A DNA stretch of 45,341 bases from Rhizobium sp. ASV8 (lineage in GTDB: Bacteria; Pseudomonadota; Alphaproteobacteria; Rhizobiales; Rhizobiaceae), in the NCBI RefSeq assembly GCF_016429255.1, contig NZ_JAELUG010000048.1, forward strand, positions 1-45,341, read 5' to 3'. Positions 8,118 through 15,635 of this stretch are shown here, in pieces. How positions within the stretch are numbered: position 1 is the stretch's first letter; every line of letters begins with the position of its first letter. The notes below the pieces were generated by a model. That model was not told where the DNA came from. It was given only the letters and a program-made list of their open reading frames with translations, and ran no database searches. The position numbers and the translations under genes are program-made.

Positions 8118-8131
8118 TTGACGGAAATCAA
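8118..8131 (+). promoter_or_regulatory. FixK/FNR-type box upstream of the CoA-transferase
   Basis: TTGACGGAAATCAA fits TTGAY-N4-RTCAA exactly. It is 131 bases before the ATG of the acetyl-CoA hydrolase/transferase gene, which would place the start near 8166. The match is seen; regulation by FixK/FNR is inferred. Confidence 0.5.
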
Positions 8132-8261
8132 TGCAGCATTGCGTCCTCGGCTTAGAAAATATCCCGACTTCTCGTCGCATTTACCCCGAAAGACCGAGAT
8201 GCAGCGCATGTCGCAAACTCGGCTGTTGTTCCTGATATCCATGATCTGAGAAAGGATCGCC

Positions 8262-9752
8262 ATGTTTCGCGAGCGCATTAGAAACAGGGAGTTGCTCGAA
8301 CGCATTGTCAGCGCCGACGATGCCGCCCGGCTGATCAAGGACGGAATGACCATCGGTATGAGCGGCTTTACGCGCGCAGGCGAGGCAAAGGCCGTGCCAA
8401 TGGCACTTGCCAAGCGCGCCAAGGACGATCCGCTGAAGATCACGCTGATGACCGGCGCGTCGCTGGGGAACAATCTCGACAAGGCCCTGGTCGAGGCGCA
8501 TGTGCTCGCCCGCCGTATGCCTTTTCAGTCCGATCCGGTTCTGCGAAACGCGATCAATGCCGGCGAAGTCATGTTCATCGATCAGCATCTGTCCGAGACG
8601 GTGGAACTTCTTCGCAGCCGTCAGATCTCACCGGTCGATATTGCCGTGATCGAGGCGACGGCCATCACCGAAGACGGCGGGATCATTCCGACGACATCGG
8701 TCGGCAATTCGGCAAGCTTCGCGATCCTAGCCGATAAGGTCATCGTCGAAATCAACCAGTCGCAGCCACAGGAATTGGAAGGGCTGCACGATATCTATAT
8801 CCCGACGCGCCGGCCAAGCCGCGAGGCAATTCCGGTCATGACGCCAGACAGCCGGATTGGAGTGCCTTTTATTCCGGTTCTCCCGGAGAAGATCGCCGCT
8901 GTTGTCGTCACGCAAAACAGCGACAGTTCTTCGACCGTTCAGCCGCCGGATGCCGAAACGCGGGCGATTGCGGGGCATTTAGCTGAATTCCTGATGCATG
9001 AGGTCAAACTCGGACGCTTGAGCCAAAGCCTGCTGCCGCTTCAGGCAGGCATCGGTACGATCGCGAATGCCGTACTCCACGGTTTCATCGATACGCCGTT
9101 TCACGATCTGACCATGTATTCCGAGGTCCTTCAGGATTCGACCTTCGATCTGATCGATGCCGGAAAGCTCACATTTGCATCCGGTTCCTCAATGACCTTG
9201 TCCGCCGACATGTATCGCAAGGTCATTCCAAATATCGCGGCATATAAATCGCGGCTGATCCTGCGCCCGCAGGAAATCAGCAATCATCCGGAGGTCATTC
9301 GTCGCCTTGGGATCATCGGAATCAACACCGCCTTGGAGTTCGACATCTACGGCAATGTCAATTCGACCCATGTCGGTGGAACACACATGATGAATGGTAT
9401 TGGAGGCTCGGGCGATTTTGCCCGCAACGCCTATATGTCGATCTTCGTTACGAAATCGACGGCAAAGAACGGTGCGATTTCAAGGGTCGTGCCCATGGTC
9501 AGCCATGTGGACCATACCGAACACGACGTCGATATATTGGTGACCGAAACCGGGCTGGCTGACCTTCGCGGTCTCGCGCCGCGGGAACGCGCTATCACCA
9601 TCATCACCAATTGTGTGCATCCGGCCTACCGCGAAGCCTTGTCCGACTACCACAAAAGAGCCCTTGCGCGGGGAGGACAAACGCCGCACGTCATCGAAGA
9701 GGCACTCAAATGGCACAGCTCGCTGCGCGAAATCGGTCGGATGCTGACTTAG
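8262..9752 (+). CDS. Acetyl-CoA hydrolase / succinyl-CoA:acetate CoA-transferase family
   Basis: The 496-aa protein has the class I CoA-transferase architecture of the acetyl-CoA hydrolase/AarC-Cat1 family. The N-terminal domain includes DGMTIGMSGFTRAGEAKAVP. The linker and C-terminal domain include LPLQAGIGTIANAVLHGF, then YSEVLQDSTFDLIDAG, whose Glu near residue 288 is at the position of the catalytic glutamate, and GGTHMMNGIGGSGDFARNAY. Such enzymes move CoA between acetate and succinate (or hydrolyse acetyl-CoA) in the cytoplasm and help clear acetyl-CoA when respiration is limited. Upstream AAAGGATCGCC provides the ribosome site. The FixK box supports low-oxygen control. Which acyl donor is preferred cannot be read from sequence. 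Confidence 0.85.
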   Translation: MFRERIRNRELLERIVSADDAARLIKDGMTIGMSGFTRAGEAKAVPMALAKRAKDDPLKITLMTGASLGNNLDKALVEAHVLARRMPFQSDPVLRNAINAGEVMFIDQHLSETVELLRSRQISPVDIAVIEATAITEDGGIIPTTSVGNSASFAILADKVIVEINQSQPQELEGLHDIYIPTRRPSREAIPVMTPDSRIGVPFIPVLPEKIAAVVVTQNSDSSSTVQPPDAETRAIAGHLAEFLMHEVKLGRLSQSLLPLQAGIGTIANAVLHGFIDTPFHDLTMYSEVLQDSTFDLIDAGKLTFASGSSMTLSADMYRKVIPNIAAYKSRLILRPQEISNHPEVIRRLGIIGINTALEFDIYGNVNSTHVGGTHMMNGIGGSGDFARNAYMSIFVTKSTAKNGAISRVVPMVSHVDHTEHDVDILVTETGLADLRGLAPRERAITIITNCVHPAYREALSDYHKRALARGGQTPHVIEEALKWHSSLREIGRMLT

Positions 9753-9966
9753 CTTGGATATTGAGGATCATTTATTCACGATCTGCTTCTGACGGACGCC
9801 GCCCGCCGGCATCTGTGTGCCCGAATGGAGACGTTGATCACTATCTGGAGGAGGCGTCCATACATCCCCGCGGAAACAGGGAGTTTTTTGAAATCGGAGC
9901 GTCGACGCACGCGATATTGATCGTTGCTACGCAGGAGATCGAATCTCGCATGCGGAATGAATCGCC

Positions 9967-10905
9967 TTATGCCTGCTTCTTATTGCAACCTTTTGCCGAC
10001 AGACGTGGGTCGAGCAAGGTTCCTTTCTCGCCGCGGACGATGGCACCGGCGTCCTCCAGCCTGCCAATGCCAGCCGGCCTATCCATTTCTTTCGCGAACT
10101 GAATTGCTGCAGCTACCTTCGGCGCCATCGAGCCTGGCGGGAACCTCACCTCAGATAACATCTCCGGAGGAATGCGACCCAAGCTTTGAGCCTTTGGTGT
10201 CCCGTAGTCCAGATAGACCGCATCGACATCTGTCAGAAGCAGCAACATGTCGGCATTTAACTGCCTTGCCAGCAGCGCACTCGCAGCATCCTTATCGATG
10301 ACGGCCTCGATCCCGGTAAGGCTGCCGTCCTCCTGCTCAATCACGGGGATGCCTCCGCCGCCGGTGCAAATGACGGTCACGCCGTGATTGACGAGCAAGG
10401 CGATGGTTTCTGCCTCGACGATTGCCAAGGGTTTTGGCGAGGAGACGACGCGCCGCCAGCTTTCACCGTCGGGCGCAATTCTCCAACAACGCTCACTGGC
10501 GAACCGGCGGGCGGTCGCCGCATCGTAAACCGGCCCGATGAACTTGGTCGGATGCGCAAAGGCGGGATCACCCGCCTCCACACGTGCCATGGTCAACAAG
10601 GTTGCAATTGGATTGTTCCCCAGGAGATTTCGGAGTTCCTGTTCGAGCATGTAGCCGATCATGCCCTCTGTTTCGGCGCCGAGGACATCCAATGGAAAAC
10701 CATTGCCGTTGGAGGCTTCCGCCTGCAGCGCAAGGAGCCCGACCTGGGGGCCGTTGCCATGGGTGATGACCAAAGAGTGACCGGCATGAATGACATCAGC
10801 CAAGGCGGCAACAGCGACCCCGATATTGGCGCGCTGATGTTCAGCGGTCATCGGCTCGCTGCGGCGCAGAAGTGCGTTCCCGCCGAGCGCGGCGACGATC
10901 ATCAT
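9967..10905 (-). CDS. arcC: Carbamate kinase
   Basis: The 312-aa protein starts MMIVAALGGNALLRR, the amino-acid kinase family P-loop-like GGNAL motif. It continues through VITHGNGPQVGLLALQ, MIGYMLEQELRN, the conserved VICTGGGGIPVIEQ and VIDKDAASALLA, and the C-terminal FPPGSMAPKVAAAIQFA. Carbamate kinase makes ATP from carbamoyl phosphate in the last step of the arginine deiminase pathway, used for energy under anoxia. Length is normal. The ATG lies one base past the stop of the arcB remnant, the usual arcB-arcC junction. arcA and most of arcB are gone, so the enzyme has no local partner. It may be non-productive or use carbamoyl phosphate from elsewhere. Confidence 0.9.
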   Translation of the reverse strand: MMIVAALGGNALLRRSEPMTAEHQRANIGVAVAALADVIHAGHSLVITHGNGPQVGLLALQAEASNGNGFPLDVLGAETEGMIGYMLEQELRNLLGNNPIATLLTMARVEAGDPAFAHPTKFIGPVYDAATARRFASERCWRIAPDGESWRRVVSSPKPLAIVEAETIALLVNHGVTVICTGGGGIPVIEQEDGSLTGIEAVIDKDAASALLARQLNADMLLLLTDVDAVYLDYGTPKAQSLGRIPPEMLSEVRFPPGSMAPKVAAAIQFAKEMDRPAGIGRLEDAGAIVRGEKGTLLDPRLSAKGCNKKQA

Positions 10906-10906
10906 G

Positions 10907-10987
10907 TCAGCCTCCAATCGTCGCGACGAGTAAGGCCTTGATCGTATGCATGCGATTTTCGGCCTGGTCGAAAACAACGGAAGCACC
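10907..10987 (-). pseudogene. arcB: Ornithine carbamoyltransferase C-terminal stub
   Basis: The minus-strand frame just before arcC reads GASVVFDQAENRMHTIKALL then VATIGG and stop (10909-10907). This is the standard C-terminus of catabolic ornithine carbamoyltransferase (VFDQAENRMHTIKA). An in-frame stop lies immediately upstream (about 10990) and the rest of the gene is absent, so a deletion removed arcA and most of arcB while leaving arcC intact. Confidence 0.75.
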
Positions 10988-11295
10988 TCACTGCATTACC
11001 GCTAGTTCGATGAACTCTTGGGTGGTCATTCGAAAAGTTCGGTTTCAAGAAGAGTTAAGCGATGGGCGGCGCGGTAAGCGTGCCCCTTATTTCACCGCCT
11101 TTGCTGGGCGCGGGACGGTCAATGGAGGGCCACGAGAGGAATTTGCGCTGGTCTGAACCAAGGGTGAAAACATGTGCCGAGCGGATCGGTCTTAACTGCC
11201 ACCACAATCGCGGCCGCCGGGCGCTCCGGCAATAAACCAAAAACCAATAAATTAGGCCGATCAGTGATCAAGCGGTCTCGACTGAGACCATCAGC

Positions 11296-11517
11296 CTATC
11301 GTCCCGGTGGCTTATCGTTGCTTCTGATCTTTTGTGCGTCTAGCTGGCCGTGCTCAAACGACTTGGCGGCGCCGCTTCCTTCGGGATAAGGATTTTCCTC
11401 TTTCGGATGCCTTTGTTTGCCGGCGTCCGCGCCTCGCTCATATGCTGCGGCATTGCTCTTGCGAACTTGCTTTGTATCCGATGTGCTCGGTTCGATTGGC
11501 TTTTCTTGCTTTGTCAT
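11296..11517 (-). CDS. Small RMF-like hydrophilic protein
   Basis: The 73-aa product starts MTKQEKPIEPSTSDTKQVRK after an AGAGGAT site. It carries AAAYERGADAGKQ, then NPYPEGSGAAKSFEHGQLDA. The pattern (A-Y/H-x-R-G-x2-A-G, then N/C-PY, then W/F-x-x-G) resembles the ribosome modulation factor/CrpP-like family, whose E. coli member dimerises 70S ribosomes in stationary phase. The resemblance is by eye and moderate. It sits alone between the arc remnant and a small membrane protein gene on the same strand, 18 bases apart. If RMF-like, it would fit with the ruined HPF gene elsewhere in this window. Alternative: an unrelated small basic protein. Confidence 0.5.
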   Translation of the reverse strand: MTKQEKPIEPSTSDTKQVRKSNAAAYERGADAGKQRHPKEENPYPEGSGAAKSFEHGQLDAQKIRSNDKPPGR

Positions 11518-11535
11518 GGGTTTATCCTCTTCCCA

Positions 11536-11748
11536 CTATTGTTGCGCGGGTGCCGCCATAGTGGCGGTGTGCGGCGTAGTTGTGTTTGCTGGAAGGTTGG
11601 AGTAAGTGGGGGTGATATGTGGCCAGAAGCTCCAGCTCAGCGCCGCAACAACGATAATAATGCCTATCGCGATCCAGGACATCCAGGGCTGCTGTGGGTC
11701 AGGAGTCGTTCTAAGGTCTGGCTTTTGTCTGTTGATACCATTGCTCAT
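11536..11748 (-). CDS. Small single-pass membrane protein (70 aa)
   Basis: The ATG at 11748 follows a strong GGAGGAG site. The protein has a polar N-terminus (MSNGINRQKPDLRTTPDPQQ), one transmembrane helix (about residues 24-42, WIAIGIIIVVAALSWSFW) and a Thr/Pro/Ala-rich tail ending AAPAQQ. I do not recognise a function; similar short N-in anchored proteins are common in rhizobia. It is probably co-transcribed with the RMF-like gene 18 bases downstream. A 40-codon frame upstream (11711-11833) overlaps it, lacks a good ribosome site and is not annotated. Confidence 0.55.
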   Translation of the reverse strand: MSNGINRQKPDLRTTPDPQQPWMSWIAIGIIIVVAALSWSFWPHITPTYSNLPANTTTPHTATMAAPAQQ

Positions 11749-11935
11749 CGCAGCACTCCTCCGACATATAAGCTCTGACCGTATCAAAGGTTCCACGCCA
11801 GCTGAGAAATCGTTTAGATGCCGTAGTTTTCATATCGTTTCCGAACCTTCGTATATGGGAAAGAATTGACATTCTCGGTTGAATACCCGCATTCGCCAAT
11901 TCTCGACGCAAGACCGCAGATTATGCGAGCATGAC

Positions 11936-12412
11936 CTATCCTCTCACGTTGTATATCCGCGCCTCCCAGTTGAGATGGACAATTGCATCGCCGAGACTGT
12001 CGATTGCGCGCGGCCGATCATGAGGTCTAGGTCGAACTCCCGATGCCTCCCTCTCAAGTGCTGTTCCCATTTTCATCTCCGGAAACATATCACTAAGGTC
12101 GCACTTTTCACCCCTAAAGCGAAAGTCGTCATTCATCTTGGGGCTCTCCTCGGAACGTTCCGGGAGGCTTTGAAAGCAATCGTGCCTCGGCCGCCTTACG
12201 GCAATGTTTGGGGGCAGCAATTCCCGTTCTTGACGTTGAAGGGCTCTCCAGACGTGATTGTCGTCCTGACGCCCCCATTCGCTTCCCGCGAGCATAGGAG
12301 CATGGGGGCGGCGTTTCTCAATGGCGATCGATCGGACGGCGCCCGGTGCAAAAACGCCTCCTCCGCCGGTAAGATGCATCGCGGCAAGCTCGGTCGGAGT
12401 GCGTTTTGCCAT
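11936..12412 (-). CDS. Hypothetical protein coupled to DUF2252 remnant
   Basis: The ATG at 12412 overlaps the TAA of the DUF2252 remnant as TAATG, the layout of translationally coupled genes. The product begins MAKRTPTELAAMHLTGGGGV, which looks like a genuine conserved start. Later sequence is Arg/Pro-rich and less protein-like, so the gene may have lost its frame after about residue 30. No function can be assigned. The opposite strand also holds a long open frame over this stretch (11879-12418), which I regard as a shadow. Confidence 0.3.
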   Translation of the reverse strand: MAKRTPTELAAMHLTGGGGVFAPGAVRSIAIEKRRPHAPMLAGSEWGRQDDNHVWRALQRQERELLPPNIAVRRPRHDCFQSLPERSEESPKMNDDFRFRGEKCDLSDMFPEMKMGTALEREASGVRPRPHDRPRAIDSLGDAIVHLNWEARIYNVRG

Positions 12413-13018
12413 TATTGATGTGCAAGCGCAAACTGGCGGCAATGCTCCAGATAGGCCCTGTCATCGATAAAGAGGAGGTCGATAACGCTCGTCCAGAGCC
12501 ACGACGGTGCATCCGGCTTTTTCTTGCGGGCAATTCGCAGTTCGCGGACCCAGGCTTGCCATTCCTTCAATTCCATTTGTCGACCGGGCGTGGCCAACCA
12601 CGCCACCAAGACAGCGGGCCATAGCCTGGATTTCGCCGCCAGACATACGATCTATTTCTATCTTCATGTCCTGCGGCGCGATTTCTCGGACAAAGACCGC
12701 TTTATCAAGCACATGCGACGCGACCATTCGGTCGCCAAGATTGGGTGAGAGTGACTTGGCGCCGGTGACGACTCTCTTAGCGCAGTCGTGTGGCGTTCTG
12801 GCGCTGTGAGCGGACGGAGCTGTTGCCGCAATTGCCTCCTTGACATCGAGCAGCGCGATCCGTCCCTTCTTGCCGTCCCGCACAAGTACCGCGCATCGTA
12901 AAAGACCCAGCGAGCTGCAACCCTTCACCCAATAGGCGGCATCAAGGATCCTGCGGTGCTTGAGCGTAGGGTCCTCAAAGTCCAGGAGGATTTTGCCCAC
13001 TTCCTCCCCTTTGCTCAT
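12412..13018 (-). pseudogene. DUF2252 gene, C-terminal half, frameshifted
   Basis: Frame 1 holds ILDAAYWVKGCSSLGLLRCA, LLDVKEA and LGDRMVASHVLDKAVFVREI, APQDMKIEIDRM and CLGGVVGHARS, all typical of the C-terminal part of DUF2252 proteins (kinase-like fold, about 400 aa). Near 12583 the frame shifts by one base and continues QMELKEWQAWVRELRIARKK to RAYLEHCRQFALAHQ and stop at 12412. The N-terminal half is absent: upstream bases instead hold the DUF1488 remnant. Both a truncation and a frameshift make this a pseudogene. The function of DUF2252 is unknown. Confidence 0.7.
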
Positions 13019-13174
13019 TGCGATAACAGCGGCGCGTTCACCCGAATGCAGTGACCAGAAGCGCTTGTCGCGAGGCAGAGAAGGGCGCTTTGTCTGAAAG
13101 CAAGGCTCATGATCAGGTAGGCGACAGTCTCGCCGCCGATTGCCCCGGCATTTCTCGGAGCTGCGAGGCGGAAT

Positions 13175-13435
13175 TCATCTGAAATCTCTAACACTAAGCA
13201 GGTACATAGGTCGTCGGCCGCGCAAGTAAATCTTTTTCGCCGCTTCGAGAATCGAACCACGTGCTGCATCGAATGCCTATAGACACTCAGAACTGATGTT
13301 CGACGAACTTGATTGCCCAAGTGCCGCAGCCTCAATGAAGAATCGCACCTCAACTATGCCGTCGTGACCCAGAAAGCGAACGGCATTTCTGGTGCCGTCG
13401 TAACTGCGACTGCGATTTGGAAAGATTAGAGTCAT
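13175..13435 (-). pseudogene. DUF1488 gene with in-frame TAG
   Basis: From the ATG at 13435 the frame reads MTLIFPNRSRSYDGTRNAVR, FLGHDGIVEVRFFIEAAALG to SSECL, then TAG (13279-13277), then AFDAARGSILEAAKKIYL to RDFR and TGA at 13175. Aligned with the intact DUF1488 gene in this window (35606-35872, FDRFRTKILDVAKRAY), the stop replaces one residue in the middle (L-I-A-F-D). Total length with read-through is 86 residues against 88. So the gene is full length but killed by one nonsense codon. DUF1488 proteins are small, common in rhizobia, and of unknown function. Confidence 0.75.
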
Positions 13436-13589
13436 AAGCTGAGCCTTTCGCCGACTGGTGCCTGCCAATTGGAAACAGTCGGCCTTGCGATTTTGAATTG
13501 GTACATGACACCGACCAATCTGGACGACGATGAAGCCCATCGGACGTAATGAGGATTGTCTTTCGACATCGCAATGGTGGCAACCCTCC

Positions 13590-13871
13590 TTAGTTCGTTG
13601 CGGTGGCACTCCCCAATTCGGCGTCTTTTCGAAGCACATCCTCAATCTCCGCCGCAGACACCTGCAAGAACTGACGTTTGACTGTTTTTGCGGAAATTGC
13701 AGGTATCTCGAGGTGGGTTGCCACTCGCCTGTAGGCCGTAAAACTAAGGCCTTCAACGAGCTCTTCATCGACGACGAGACGATAGGTGCCAGCTTCCAAA
13801 GGTGCCATGAGGCTACTTAGTACGAATTGATGCACGAAAGTGATTTCGCTGCTTGTCGTTCTCTCTGTCAT
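13590..13871 (-). CDS. Conserved small hypothetical protein (93 aa)
   Basis: The ATG at 13871 follows AAGAGGAT. The protein reads MTERTTSSEITFVHQFVLSS, then LEAGTYRLVVDEELVEGLSF, and TAYRRVATHLEIPAI with a C-terminal VSAAEIEDVLRKDAEL. The combination of a beta-rich start, a P/E-A-G-x-Y-x-V-x-x-[DE]EEL-x-EGLSF motif and YRRxAT is a pattern I associate with a family of small rhizobial proteins of unknown function. No signal peptide or membrane helix. It stands alone in its direction, upstream of the DUF1488 remnant. Confidence 0.55.
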   Translation of the reverse strand: MTERTTSSEITFVHQFVLSSLMAPLEAGTYRLVVDEELVEGLSFTAYRRVATHLEIPAISAKTVKRQFLQVSAAEIEDVLRKDAELGSATATN

Positions 13872-14128
13872 GTCAGATATCCTCTTGTTTTCTTGCGACG
13901 ACTCTCGCTGGAGGGCGCAACAATGATCGGTCATCTGCCAGTTGCTCTTCCGAGTCAGAACAGTCTCGGAGTATGCTGGGGATGACCAAGGGGACGGCCT
14001 ACCGCGCCGCCTTCGTTTTCCCAGGACTGCTCCTCGGCTTCAATTGATCGGGAGCGCACTTTCCGGAAGAAGCGAAGTACATACCTCATGTTGCGAGGCA
14101 ATCCAAGAATAGCATAGGGCGCGAGCGG

Positions 14129-14368
14129 CTATTGGTAAGAAGGCTTGTAAGAACTCGCTCTTCCAAGCCGGAGTTTTAATTGCGCTGCGAGAGCATCTGC
14201 CGATGTCTCACCCGCAAGAAACAGTTTCATTACAAGAAACGCGGCCGTGTTGAATTGTCGCTGGTCATCGCCCAGCACAGTGGCGCTATAGCCCGCACCC
14301 TTCAAGACCGACTGGATAATCTCCATCTCATCTGGGGAAATGGCAGCGAAGCTGGGGTGGGAAGACAT
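14129..14368 (-). CDS. Small hypothetical protein, paralogue of the gene at 14671
   Basis: The 79-aa product starts MSSHPSFAAISPDEMEIIQS after a strong GAGAGGAGGAC site. It includes VLKGAGYSATVLGDDQRQFN and KLFLAGETSADALAAQL. It aligns throughout with the protein encoded divergently at 14671-14958 (ISsyDLNMLRSLLSDAGFEI, then DDRSYNKSTRKIIDL and LRGEMLFLFG), and even the ribosome site and MSS start are alike (AGGAGGAC then ATGTCTTC). The pattern alpha helix, G-[YF], DD-x-R, aliphatic helix, G-x-T looks like a small helical domain. Function unknown; no close operon partner. Confidence 0.6.
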   Translation of the reverse strand: MSSHPSFAAISPDEMEIIQSVLKGAGYSATVLGDDQRQFNTAAFLVMKLFLAGETSADALAAQLKLRLGRASSYKPSYQ

Positions 14369-14670
14369 CCTGTCCTCCTCTCGTTGGGGCTAGGGTAATC
14401 GACCCTCAACCAGTAGTGCCCGTGACATCGCTACCGACACTTTACAGTGCGCCCGAATAGCCCCAGACGCAAGCGAAGACGGCTTTGGAAGAACCTCAAG
14501 CGAAGTTCACCAGCTATTTCCTAGTCGCCATTGGGCGGCTGCGATCTAGCACATTGGAATTCCCTTGCTAATGACCCTCAAAACGCGCAGGCTGATTTCT
14601 TCGGTAGTTTTTTAAAATGGCGTTGCCGCTTCAAGGTGAAATCCCTTGGCCCCAACGAAAGGAGGACGCC

Positions 14671-14958
14671 ATGTCTTCCGCAAACGAATACGGCCCGATT
14701 TCGTCTTACGACCTGAATATGTTGCGGTCTCTGTTGTCGGATGCCGGCTTTGAAATTGATACGCGCGTGGATGACGATCGGTCATACAACAAGTCCACCC
14801 GCAAGATAATCGATCTTTCTCAGGGTGGAATGACCGATCCTTCCAAACTCAGGGGAGAAATGCTGTTCCTGTTTGGGATCCAGAAGCGGGAACGGACGCC
14901 CACCCGCAAACCGCTCTCTCGATATGCAATTCAGGGCCTTCCGGTGTCAGGGAGATAG
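14671..14958 (+). CDS. Small hypothetical protein, paralogue of the gene at 14129
   Basis: The ATG at 14671 has a near-perfect AAAGGAGG site eight bases upstream; an open extension to 14617 lacks one. The 95-aa product begins MSSANEYGPISSYDLNMLRS and has the same domain as the divergent gene at 14129-14368, followed by a basic tail (IQKRERTPTRKPLSRYAIQG). The divergent pair suggests an inverted duplication. The last 25 codons may be additional sequence not shared with the paralogue. Function unknown. Confidence 0.6.
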   Translation: MSSANEYGPISSYDLNMLRSLLSDAGFEIDTRVDDDRSYNKSTRKIIDLSQGGMTDPSKLRGEMLFLFGIQKRERTPTRKPLSRYAIQGLPVSGR

Positions 14959-15221
14959 CGGGGAAATACCTGTGCGTGCATATGTTCTTGGTAGCATGAT
15001 GCTTTGGTCCGCGCTCTTTCAGACCTGGCAGGCCAGCGTCGGTTGGGAGATGGGTATAGCGATCCTCCGACAGATCGGTGCACTGCCACCACGTCGATTC
15101 AAGCACCGCCAATATGCGCTCAACCTCATCGAAGCGGCGTTCAAGCATCGCCCTTCGCAGTTCACCTCGCTGGCGGAACCGTACCCATTGCAGTCCACCT
15201 AGTGGCAAAGGAGGCGAGCTG

Positions 15222-15482
15222 GTGACTATTTTCATGGATGGTTCCGCAGCGGATATGGTAGACGACGACTATCGGGGGCAATCCGAGCGGCAGGGCTGGC
15301 CCACCGCTCGGCAATATTCAATCCGCTACGAATTCACATGCCAGCAAGGTCTTGCCGTCGAGAGCGGCACCTTCGCGCGCCACAATGGACACCTTGCCTG
15401 GGCCAGCCAGACCTTGCGGAGGCTGCAAGTCCGGCGTAAGCTCCCGTGCGTAGCCTTTGCTAGATGCACCCGTTGGGTCTGA
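15222..15482 (+). CDS. Possible small protein with GTG start
   Basis: AAAGGAGG (15207-15214) stands eight bases before a GTG that opens 86 codons, starting (M)TIFMDGSAADMVDDDYRGQS. The strong ribosome site argues for a gene, but the later part is Arg-rich and overlaps an opposite-strand frame (15318-15635) that also looks protein-like. Only one is likely real over the overlap. No family recognised. Confidence 0.25.
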   Translation: MTIFMDGSAADMVDDDYRGQSERQGWPTARQYSIRYEFTCQQGLAVESGTFARHNGHLAWASQTLRRLQVRRKLPCVAFARCTRWV

Positions 15483-15635
15483 GGTTTCTGGCTGCAAGTT
15501 GTATTTAGCCGCAAGCTCATCGGCTCGCTGGCCTTTAATCAGAATACCGACTGCGCTGCTGGCGAAAAACACTTCGTCACTTTCAAATCCATCGCGATTG
15601 ACCATACGCGATATCACCTTCGCAGATTCAGACAT
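15318..15635 (-). CDS. Possible small protein, weakly like the 14129/14671 family
   Basis: From an ATG at 15635 the frame gives MSESAKVISRMVNRDGFESD, then SSAVGILIKGQRADELAAKY and a Gly/Pro-containing tail. The ISRMVNRDGF and aliphatic-helix-G-x-ADELAAKY segments recall the paralogue pair nearby (MEIIQSVLKGAGY, KLFLAGETSADALAAQL), but the similarity is weak. No good ribosome site. It overlaps an opposite-strand candidate, so confidence is low. Confidence 0.3.
   Translation of the reverse strand: MSESAKVISRMVNRDGFESDEVFFASSAVGILIKGQRADELAAKYNLQPETSDPTGASSKGYARELTPDLQPPQGLAGPGKVSIVAREGAALDGKTLLACEFVAD

Noticed and set aside
11711..11833. 40-codon frame starting MKTTASKRFLS
   Set aside because: Weak ribosome site and overlap with the better supported small membrane protein gene.
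11879..12418. 180-codon plus-strand frame
   Set aside because: It lies opposite a frame with a coupled start, has odd composition and no ribosome site.
5639..13279. Stop-codon recoding (selenocysteine or suppression) in DUF2267, ABC-2 and DUF1488
   Set aside because: All three stop codons are involved, and the surrounding genes also show frameshifts and deletions, so decay is the simpler explanation. No SECIS-like hairpin was evident.
14849..15235. Opposed open frames of about 110-128 codons
   Set aside because: No ribosome site, no motif, and both strands are equally open, which is common by chance in GC-rich DNA.
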